Shown piece after piece: positions 1 through 6,367 of a stretch of DNA of 34,904 nt; position 1 is the stretch's first letter, and each line of letters begins with the position of its first letter. Source of the DNA: a bacterium (GTDB lineage: Bacteria; Pseudomonadota; Gammaproteobacteria; Burkholderiales; Thiobacillaceae); contig WOUQ01000022.1 in NCBI GenBank assembly GCA_009772925.1, forward strand, positions 1 to 34,904. The letters run 5' to 3'. The translations under genes and the position numbers were made by a program. The notes beneath the pieces were generated by a model. The model searched no databases, was not told where the DNA came from, and saw nothing but the letters and a program-made list of their open reading frames with translations.

Positions 1-56
1 CGTTGCCTCATCTCGGTCTCCCGACCATTGCAATGAGGCCACTATCCACCCCCATA

Positions 57-73
57 GGCTCATAGCATGAGCC
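57..73. repeat. 7-bp hairpin in non-coding left edge
   Basis: GGCTCAT (57-63) and ATGAGCC (67-73) form a perfect 7-bp stem with a 3-base loop. A related weaker pair, GCCTCAT (5-11) and ATGAGGC (33-39), lies just upstream. Bases 1-86 hold no recognisable gene and lie directly before a truncated exbD. They may be the end of a mobile or repeat element, or a terminator for a gene to the left, and the window does not show which. Confidence 0.4.
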
Positions 74-86
74 CGTCACTACTTAA

Positions 87-338
87 CGCGAACTGAGCCA
101 AAAGAAACCGCCGGTGACCCTGACGGTGACCCCGGAGGGCCGGCTGTTCCTGGACAAGGCGCCGGTCACCCTGGATACCCTGGCCCCCACCCTGAAGACG
201 CTGCTCAACCCTTCCGACCCCAGCGTGATCATCGCCGCCGACAACTCAGCCACCAACGGCGTCATCGTCCAGGCCATGATCAAGGCCCGGGAGGCGGGCG
301 CGAAGCATTTTCTCATCGCCGTCCAGCATGGCCAGTAA
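87..338 (+). pseudogene. 5'-truncated exbD/tolR remnant
   Basis: The reading frame encodes only the periplasmic domain of an ExbD/TolR biopolymer-transport protein. The ITIAADNSATNG-like segment (IIAADNSATNG) followed by VIVQAMIKAREAGAKHF is typical of the ExbD C-terminal half. ExbD normally has about 135-140 residues with an N-terminal membrane anchor. Here the frame opens right after a TAA at 84-86, leaving about 83 codons and no transmembrane segment. A GTG at 114 could start a 74-residue peptide, but without the anchor it could not work in an ExbB-ExbD motor. It overlaps the following tonB-like gene by 11 bp, which is the usual exbD-tonB arrangement, so the pair was once an intact Ton operon cut at its left side. 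A contig artefact is also possible. Confidence 0.65.
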
Positions 339-1188
339 GGGCCATGCGGCCGGTTTCGACTGGCGCCTGGACAGCCCGTGGAGACGCCTGCCCATCACCC
401 TGCCCGGCGCGGTGCTCATCGGCTTGCTGGGCCTCTGGGCCGGTGCAGGGTTGATGCCCGGCGATCAATCCAGTCCGCCGCCCCGCCCGGAAAAACTCAT
501 CCTCGACGCCGAGCTGATCGAGCTGCCGCCCCCGCCACCGGAGGTGACCGAGAAACCCCGGCGCGAACCCCCGCCACCCCGGGACGAACCCCAGCTCGAG
601 CCACCGCCGGCCGATGTACCCAGGACGCCCGCGTCCCTGGCGGCCCCACCCGCCCCTTCCGCCGAGGAATGGCAACTGGCCGCCTCCTATACCCTCAAGA
701 ACAGCAAGCGATACCGCAACGCCTGGGGTCAGCAGGTGCGCAGCATGATGGGTACGGCAGTGGAAGGCCCGGACCAGGGCCAGGTCCGCTTCCGCATCAC
801 CATCCATCCGGACGGCAGACTGGCCCAGGCGGAGGAACTCTGGTCCACTTCGGAGAAGGCCTCGGAACTGGCGAGAAAGGCCATCCAGGCCATGCCCCCC
901 CTGCCGCCGACGCCCACCGGCAAGCCCCTGGTATTCGAGAAGACCATTTCGTTCCTGCCCTACGAGACGGGGTGGCCGCCGTCCTACCGCTACGATTGCC
1001 TACCCGATCTGCCCGTCTTCAAGAACCCGTTTACCTGGAATGGCAGCGGCCCGCAGCCGACGACGCCGCCCACCCCGCAACGCGAGGAGCGCGCCGAGGA
1101 CTGTCACCCCAGCGACGTGGAAGCCACATTCGAGGAAGAGGACAGCGAGTTGAAACGTCAGATGGAGCGCAACCGATGGGGCACATGA
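328..1188 (+). CDS. TonB-like energy-transducing protein
   Basis: The 286-residue protein has the TonB layout: a short cytoplasmic start, one membrane segment at about residues 22-42, a proline-rich spanner at about 48-115 (PPPPPEVTEKP, EPPPPRDEP), and a C-terminal domain at about 145-212 that resembles the TonB fold (QVRFRITIHPDGRLAQAEEL). TonB carries proton-motive force from ExbBD to outer-membrane receptors. The start ATG lies inside the end of the exbD remnant, which fits translational coupling. After the TonB domain there is an unusual acidic tail of about 70 residues with two cysteines (YDCLPDLP and EDCHPSD), which I do not recognise. With exbD truncated upstream, function depends on another ExbBD copy. 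Confidence 0.7.
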   Translation: MASKGHAAGFDWRLDSPWRRLPITLPGAVLIGLLGLWAGAGLMPGDQSSPPPRPEKLILDAELIELPPPPPEVTEKPRREPPPPRDEPQLEPPPADVPRTPASLAAPPAPSAEEWQLAASYTLKNSKRYRNAWGQQVRSMMGTAVEGPDQGQVRFRITIHPDGRLAQAEELWSTSEKASELARKAIQAMPPLPPTPTGKPLVFEKTISFLPYETGWPPSYRYDCLPDLPVFKNPFTWNGSGPQPTTPPTPQREERAEDCHPSDVEATFEEEDSELKRQMERNRWGT

Positions 1189-1289
1189 GGAAGGTCCGCA
1201 TCGACCGCCATTCCGGGCAGAGCGAAGCGGCGGCCCGTAATCCAGCGCTTCGCCTGTCCCTGGTCGTTATGTTGGAGCTTGCGGCCCGG

Positions 1290-2498
1290 CTACCGGGTCG
1301 CTGATTCCGGCGTGTCGCGGAAGGACGCCAGTAGGGCCAGGTCGTAGGCGATCTTCAGCACCCCGCCCGCCACCAGCGGCGCGGCCAGCCAGCCCGAAGC
1401 GAGCAGCGCGCCGCCCAGCGTGGGGCTCAATGCTGCGGCGAGGCTGCGGGGCACTGCGGTGAAGCTCGCCGCCGCGGCGCGTTCCGGCGGCGTCACCAGC
1501 GCCATGACCAGGGCCGAGCGCGTGGGCACGTCCATCTGCGAGAGCAGGGCGCGCAGCAGCAGGAAGGCCAGCGCCCAGGGCAGGCTCGGCGCCAGCGCCG
1601 CAAGGATCAGGAAGATGTTGGCCGGGACGTGGGTGAACACCATGGTGCGTACCAGGCCGATGCGCCGCGCCACCCACGGCGCCGCCAGCTGCGAGAAGGC
1701 GGCGAGCAGCCCGGCCCAGAAGAAGAAAAGCCCGGCGGCGGCGAGCGAGAGCTCGAAGCGCTGGAACAGCCATAGGGCCAGCAGCGCGTTCAGAACCAGC
1801 CCGCCGGCGAAGGCGTCAATGGAGAACAGCGCCGCGAGGCGGATGACGACGCCGCGCGAGGCCCCCAGCGGCGCGGGTGGTGCCGGCTGCTTATACGGCG
1901 GTGGCTCGGGCAGGCGCCGATACAGCAGCCACACCACCCCGCCCGTGATGGCGTAGATCAGGAACATGACGCGCAGGGCATCGAGCCTGGCCCAGCCCCG
2001 GTCCACCAGCACATCAGGCAGGCCCGTCGCCAGGGCGCCGAACGCCGCGAACAGCGCCCCTGCAAGGGTGTAGCGAGCGAACAGGCGGGTGCGGGCATCG
2101 CCCTTGGCCGCCTCCGCCAGGCGCGCGTGCTCCAGCGGCAGGAACACGCTGACGTCGCCGGAGCTGGGGTTCAGCGTGCCGACGAAGGCCACCAGCAGCA
2201 GCGGCCAGAACGAGGACAGCCCGGCGAACGCCAGGCCGGTGGCGGTCATGAGCAGGGCCGCTCCCAACAGCAGGGGGCGGTGATGGATGCGGTGGCCATG
2301 GGTGCCCAGCAATAGGGTGAGAAGGGCGGAACCCAGCAGGGTGGTGGCGCTGAGCACGCCCACCTCGAACGCGCCCAAACCCAGCGCCAGCAGGTAGGCG
2401 GGCAGCAGGACGCAGATGAAACCGTCGACGAAGGCCCGCAGGGCGCGGGCGATCAGCAGCGGGCGGGCCTCGGGGGCGACGCCATCCGGCAGGATCAT
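1290..2498 (-). CDS. MFS transporter (chr cluster)
   Basis: This is a 402-residue, strongly hydrophobic protein with about 12 predicted membrane segments and the layout of a major facilitator superfamily exporter. The start MILPDGVAPEARP was chosen because its ATG overlaps the stop of the upstream ChrB-domain gene by four bases (ATGA); a longer frame to 2678 would run deep into that gene. It is the last gene of the chromate cluster. MFS genes following ChrB-domain genes occur in other chr loci, so a role in export of chromate or a related oxyanion is likely but not shown. The substrate cannot be read from the sequence. Confidence 0.75.
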   Translation of the reverse strand: MILPDGVAPEARPLLIARALRAFVDGFICVLLPAYLLALGLGAFEVGVLSATTLLGSALLTLLLGTHGHRIHHRPLLLGAALLMTATGLAFAGLSSFWPLLLVAFVGTLNPSSGDVSVFLPLEHARLAEAAKGDARTRLFARYTLAGALFAAFGALATGLPDVLVDRGWARLDALRVMFLIYAITGGVVWLLYRRLPEPPPYKQPAPPAPLGASRGVVIRLAALFSIDAFAGGLVLNALLALWLFQRFELSLAAAGLFFFWAGLLAAFSQLAAPWVARRIGLVRTMVFTHVPANIFLILAALAPSLPWALAFLLLRALLSQMDVPTRSALVMALVTPPERAAAASFTAVPRSLAAALSPTLGGALLASGWLAAPLVAGGVLKIAYDLALLASFRDTPESATR

Positions 2499-2950
2499 TT
2501 CATGCCCAACAGCCGACCCAATTGCTTCAAGGGGGTGTCGGCGCACCAGGCGTAGAGCGCGTCGTAGAGGACCATGCCATGTCCGAGCATCTCGTGGTCG
2601 TCCTCGAAGTTGAGCGACAGTCCCCTGGAGATGGCCAGCAGGCCCGCCGCCTCTTTCGCCAAGTGGGGGGCGTCGCAATCCGCGCCGCGCACGATCAGGG
2701 CCAGCTTGTGCAGGGCGGGGTCGGTGAGCTTATGGCGCTCGATGAAGGCGTCGAAGCTGCACTGGTCGCCGTGGTGGCCGTAGTCCACGCCGGGGACGTC
2801 ATAGGGCGTGGCGCCGGTTTCCGCCGCCACCTTGAGCACATCGCCGCCCGGCACGTAGAGGAACTCCGGGGCCGGATCGATGAAGCGGGCGACCAGCCAG
2901 GGGCAGGCGATGCGGTCGATCTTGGGGCGTTCGCGGGTCACCCATTTCAT
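2495..2950 (-). CDS. Stand-alone ChrB C-terminal domain protein
   Basis: The 151-residue protein matches the C-terminal ChrB domain (chromate resistance family), starting with the conserved block RPKIDRIACPWLVARFIDP and followed by EFLYVP. It lacks the N-terminal regulatory half seen in the full ChrB at 5328-6263. An AAGGAG ribosome site precedes the ATG at 2950. It follows the methyltransferase by 35 bp and overlaps the MFS gene by ATGA. ChrB is known as a chromate-sensing regulator in chr operons. What the isolated C-terminal domain does is not established; it may bind metal or oxyanion. Confidence 0.75.
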   Translation of the reverse strand: MKWVTRERPKIDRIACPWLVARFIDPAPEFLYVPGGDVLKVAAETGATPYDVPGVDYGHHGDQCSFDAFIERHKLTDPALHKLALIVRGADCDAPHLAKEAAGLLAISRGLSLNFEDDHEMLGHGMVLYDALYAWCADTPLKQLGRLLGMK

Positions 2951-2985
2951 TGCACGTACTCCTTGGGGTGCCGGCGTCGCCCGGA

Positions 2986-3606
2986 TCAGGCCTTGCGCCG
3001 GCAAAAACAATAGACGAATTCCTGTTCCTTGCCCGCCGGGGTGGCATGCAGCTCGGTACGGTGCGAGACCAGCTCGTAACCGGTGCCGAACTCGCCGTGC
3101 AGGGCTTCCGGCGCATAGCGGCAGACGTCGAGGTTGGAGCATTGCGTGGGCCCGTTGGGGCCGAAGGTGGCGACGATGACGAATCCACCCGGACGCACCG
3201 CACGCCAGACCTGGGCCACATAGCGGCGGCGATCCTCTTCGCGGGTGAGGAAATGGAACACCGCGCGGTCGTGCCAGATGTCGAAGCCGGATGCCGGCAG
3301 ATCGACGGCGGTCACGTCGCCAACCTTCCAATCCACCAGGCCGGCCCGTTCGCCCAGCCGCGCCTTGCTTACCGCCAGGGCCGGCGCGGCGATGTCGAGG
3401 ACGGTGAGATGGCGGTAACCAGCCTCGATCAGGTTGTCGGCCAGCACCGAGGCGCCGGCTCCGACGTCGATGATGCGCGCCGCGCCCGGCGCCAGGCCGG
3501 TTTGGCGGATGAGGGCGAGTGACAGATCAGCCTGGGCCTGGTACCAGCTCACCCGGTCGATCGATTTGCTGCGATAGACGTTTTCCCAGTGCTCGGCATT
3601 ACTCAT
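2986..3606 (-). CDS. Class I SAM-dependent methyltransferase
   Basis: The 206-residue protein has the class I methyltransferase fold. Motif I is IIDVGAGAS at about residue 45, motif II is LTVLDIA, and a WHDRAVFHF segment is followed by a post-motif strand with VIVATFGPNGPTQC. The start MSNAEHWENVY has AGGAGA upstream. Relatives with the same WENVY...SWYQ opening are common next to chromate and arsenic genes and in sulfur oxidisers, usually annotated only as methyltransferase. It lies 53 bp after the rhodanese gene, in the same direction. The acceptor is unknown; a thiol or metalloid substrate is a guess from context. Confidence 0.75.
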   Translation of the reverse strand: MSNAEHWENVYRSKSIDRVSWYQAQADLSLALIRQTGLAPGAARIIDVGAGASVLADNLIEAGYRHLTVLDIAAPALAVSKARLGERAGLVDWKVGDVTAVDLPASGFDIWHDRAVFHFLTREEDRRRYVAQVWRAVRPGGFVIVATFGPNGPTQCSNLDVCRYAPEALHGEFGTGYELVSHRTELHATPAGKEQEFVYCFCRRKA

Positions 3607-3659
3607 CTCGGTCTCCTGGTGGTCGGGTGCAACATCGGCAAATGATACGAGCGATGGAC

Positions 3660-3974
3660 TTACTTCGCCGTCACCGCGCCGCCGGCCGCCTTCCAGCCTT
3701 CGATGCCACCCTCGATGAAGCGGGCCTGCAGCCCCTTGGCCTGGAGGGCGTCCACCACGCTGTTGGAGACGCCGCCGCCCCGCACGCAGTAGAGGACGAT
3801 GTCCTGATCCTTCGGCAGGCTGTCGGCCCACTCGCCGATCCGGGTGGGGTCTTTCCAGTTGGCGCCCGCCAGTTGCTCGCTGGAGCCCGCAAGGTCATCG
3901 ACGCGACGCACGTCGAGGATGTACTTGCCGGCGAACTCGGATTGCAGGGTGGCGGGAGAGATGGTGCGGTCCAT
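3660..3974 (-). CDS. Single-domain rhodanese
   Basis: This is a 104-residue rhodanese-like sulfurtransferase. It has the opening YILDVRRVDDLAGS and the active-site loop LYCVRGGGVSNSV, in which the cysteine would carry the persulfide. The C-terminal FIEGGIEGWKAAGG block is typical of the family. The start ATG lies 2 bp after the stop of chrA, so the two genes are almost certainly one transcript. In a chr operon it may supply reduced sulfur or act in thiol redox balance during chromate stress; that is inference. Confidence 0.85.
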   Translation of the reverse strand: MDRTISPATLQSEFAGKYILDVRRVDDLAGSSEQLAGANWKDPTRIGEWADSLPKDQDIVLYCVRGGGVSNSVVDALQAKGLQARFIEGGIEGWKAAGGAVTAK

Positions 3975-3976
3975 GC

Positions 3977-5326
3977 TCAGGCTCCAAGGGTGAAGGTATA
4001 AACGAGGCCGATGGCAGCGCAGGCGCCGATGACCTTCATGATGTCCTGCTTGTACTTCCACAGGGCGATGAAGGCGGCGACCGACATCAGGGCGTAGAAC
4101 CACTCGAAGCCGCCGGAGAAGGGAGCGGCCTCGGTGGCGCGCGGCCAGATCACGTGCCAGCCGAAGAACAGGGCCAGGTTGAGCACCACGCCGACCACGG
4201 CGGCGGTGATGCCGGTGAGCGGGGCGGTGAACTTCAGGTCGCCGTGCGTGGATTCGACCAGTGGCGCGCCGGCCAGGATGAAGATGAAGCTGGGCAGGAA
4301 GGTGAAGAAGGTGGCCACCGAGGCGCCGGCGAAACCGGCCAGCAACAGGGTGTCGGGACCGAAGATCTCCTTGGTCCAGGCGCCGACGAAGCCGACGAAG
4401 GCCACCACCATGATCAGTGGCCCCGGCGTGGTCTCGCCCAGGGCGAGTCCGTCGATCATCTGCGTGCCGGTGAGCCAGCCGTAGGTCTCGACGCCGCCCT
4501 GGTAGACATAGGGCAGCACGGCATAGGCGCCGCCGAAGGTGACCAGGGCGGCCTTGGTGAAGAACTCGCCCATGTCCTTCAGCACCGGATGGCTCAGGCT
4601 CAGCATGGCCGCGCCCCAGATCGCCAGCGCCACCAGCACCAGAATGGCCAGATACGGCCAGTGGAAGCGGGCATGGGACGGGGGCGGGGTGTCGTCGTCG
4701 ATCAGTGCAGGGCCGAAGTTCTTGTCGGAGGCGCCGTGGCCGCCGCCCACGCGGAACTTGTCCGGCCAGAGCTTGCCGCCGATGAAGCCCAGGATACCGG
4801 CGCCGATGACGATGTAGGGGAAGGGCACCTTCAGGGCGAAGATGGCGATGAAGGACAGCGCGGCCAGCGCCCACAGCAGGTTGTTTTTCAAGGCGCGGGA
4901 GCCGATGCGCCAGGCGGCGAAGACGACGATGGCCACCACCGCCGGCTTGATGCCGTTGAACACGCCCTGCACGAAGGTGACGTCGCCGAACGCCATATAT
5001 ACATAGGTCAGGGCCGAGAGGATGAACAGCGAGGGCAGCACGAACAGCGTTCCCGCGACGATACCGCCCCAGGTGCGGTGCAGCAGCCAGCCGATGTAGA
5101 TGGCGAGCTGCTGGGCCTCCGGACCCGGCAACACCATGCAGTAGTTGAGGGCGTGCAGGAAGCGGCGTTCGCTGATCCAGCGGCGCTTCTCCACCAACTC
5201 CTGGTGCATGATGGATATCTGCCCGGCGGGGCCGCCGAAGCTGATGAAACCCAGCTTCAGCCAGTACAGGAAAGCCTCGCCGAAGGAGGGGTGAGCGGGG
5301 CGTTGCGTGGGTGTGGTGTCGTTCAT
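3977..5326 (-). CDS. chrA: Chromate transporter ChrA, two-domain
   Basis: The 449-residue membrane protein has two homologous CHR domains. The first shows FGEAFLYWLKLGFISFGGPAG and NYCMVLPGPEAQQLA. The second shows FFTKAALVTFGGAYAVLPY and ALGETTPGPLIMV. This is the long-chain ChrA type that exports chromate across the inner membrane. The start at 5326 was chosen because GGAG lies six bases upstream and the ATG sits just beyond the chrB stop at 5328; an in-frame ATG at 5338 would overlap chrB. It is followed 2 bp later by the rhodanese gene. Confidence 0.93.
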   Translation of the reverse strand: MNDTTPTQRPAHPSFGEAFLYWLKLGFISFGGPAGQISIMHQELVEKRRWISERRFLHALNYCMVLPGPEAQQLAIYIGWLLHRTWGGIVAGTLFVLPSLFILSALTYVYMAFGDVTFVQGVFNGIKPAVVAIVVFAAWRIGSRALKNNLLWALAALSFIAIFALKVPFPYIVIGAGILGFIGGKLWPDKFRVGGGHGASDKNFGPALIDDDTPPPSHARFHWPYLAILVLVALAIWGAAMLSLSHPVLKDMGEFFTKAALVTFGGAYAVLPYVYQGGVETYGWLTGTQMIDGLALGETTPGPLIMVVAFVGFVGAWTKEIFGPDTLLLAGFAGASVATFFTFLPSFIFILAGAPLVESTHGDLKFTAPLTGITAAVVGVVLNLALFFGWHVIWPRATEAAPFSGGFEWFYALMSVAAFIALWKYKQDIMKVIGACAAIGLVYTFTLGA

Positions 5327-5327
5327 T

Positions 5328-6263
5328 TCATGCTCCATTGGTGTCCTTGAATGCCCGATGCAGGTCGTCCAGCAGGCGGCCACCCTCTTCCAGCAGTTGA
5401 TCGTCGTCGTCGATGCGCGCCTTGAGACCTTTCAGCAAGGCCTCAAAGCCCGCCGCCTCGGGCGCGGCGCCGCCCACGTCGAGGCTGTGCACGATGGCGG
5501 CGATGCGCGCGAGCGCCGCGTCGTGCTCCAGGCCGAAGCTGGCCAGCAGGGTCTCGAAGCTGACCCGCTCGCCAACGTGGGTGAATGCGGCGCCGTCGAA
5601 ATCGAAGCCGAGCGCCTCCGACGGGCAGTCGGCGGGATGCGCCAGCCAGAGAAAGCGCGCATCCGGGTCGATGAAACGGCGGATCAGCCAGGCCGAGGCC
5701 AGGCGGTCCACCCATAGATCGCGGCGGGTGGCCCAGAGACGCGCCCGGTAGGCCGCCGCTTCGAGACGGCGAATCACGCCGCGCGCCGCGCTCGGCTCGC
5801 CCGCCTGGCGTCGCCCCCGCACCAGGGCGGCGACCCGCTCAAGACGCGCCGCGCAGGCCGCCCGCGTGGGCCCCGGAAAGTAATCGACGGCGGACAACTG
5901 TTCGAATTGCCGGCGCAGGCCGCGCAGGCGCTTGTCCTGGGCGGCGGGCTCGGCGTCGGCATCCGCCAGCTCATCCAGGGCGTGGTCGATCCCGGCGTAC
6001 TCCGGGCCGCGGTCGAACAGGCCGGCCAGTTCCGCTTCCAGTTCGTCCTGACCGGCGAGACGCAACAGCCAGGCGCTGCCGCCGCCGGCGCGCGCCTCCT
6101 CCGCCTGCTGTCGCAGCTGCGTGTCCAGGCCCGGCCGATGCGGTAACAGCCAGGCGCCATCGCGCAGGGCGGCGCAGCCCAGGGCTTTCAGCGCGCGCCA
6201 GATGCGCGTGCGCGCCGTGGCGTTGTCGCTGGGCAGGGAGAGTATCAACAGGTTCCAATTCAT
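5328..6263 (-). CDS. chrB: ChrB, chromate-responsive regulator
   Basis: This is a full-length 311-residue ChrB. An N-terminal part (about 1-165, beginning MNWNLLILSLPSDNATARTR) carries the regulator-like region, and a C-terminal ChrB domain (about 180-300) has the block LWVDRLASAWLIRRFIDP. ChrB proteins are chromate-sensing regulators of chr operons. It is the first gene of the cluster and abuts chrA. A candidate promoter and inverted repeat lie between its ATG and the divergent GGDEF-EAL gene, consistent with autoregulation. The C-terminal half is duplicated as a separate gene at 2495-2950. Confidence 0.88.
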   Translation of the reverse strand: MNWNLLILSLPSDNATARTRIWRALKALGCAALRDGAWLLPHRPGLDTQLRQQAEEARAGGGSAWLLRLAGQDELEAELAGLFDRGPEYAGIDHALDELADADAEPAAQDKRLRGLRRQFEQLSAVDYFPGPTRAACAARLERVAALVRGRRQAGEPSAARGVIRRLEAAAYRARLWATRRDLWVDRLASAWLIRRFIDPDARFLWLAHPADCPSEALGFDFDGAAFTHVGERVSFETLLASFGLEHDAALARIAAIVHSLDVGGAAPEAAGFEALLKGLKARIDDDDQLLEEGGRLLDDLHRAFKDTNGA

Positions 6264-6264
6264 G

Positions 6265-6318
6265 ACTGTTATGACATTTACTTGTCTTGATAGTGACAGT
6301 ATTTTAGCCCGAGTTCAA
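6265..6318 (-). promoter_or_regulatory. Candidate chr promoter and operator
   Basis: On the minus strand TTGAAC (6313-6318) and CACTAT (6290-6295) are separated by 17 bp, giving a plausible sigma-70 -35/-10 pair 26 bases before the chrB ATG. Between the -10 and the ATG, GACA (6273-6276) and TGTC (6283-6286) form a short inverted repeat. An outer pair, ACTGT (6265-6269) and ACAGT (6296-6300), is also perfectly inverted. This is the only AT-richer stretch in the cluster. A repressor site is inferred, not shown. Confidence 0.4.
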
Positions 6319-6367
6319 GTTCTCCCAATAGGCGCCGTTAGCATTGGGCACTGAAAAATCCAACCCC

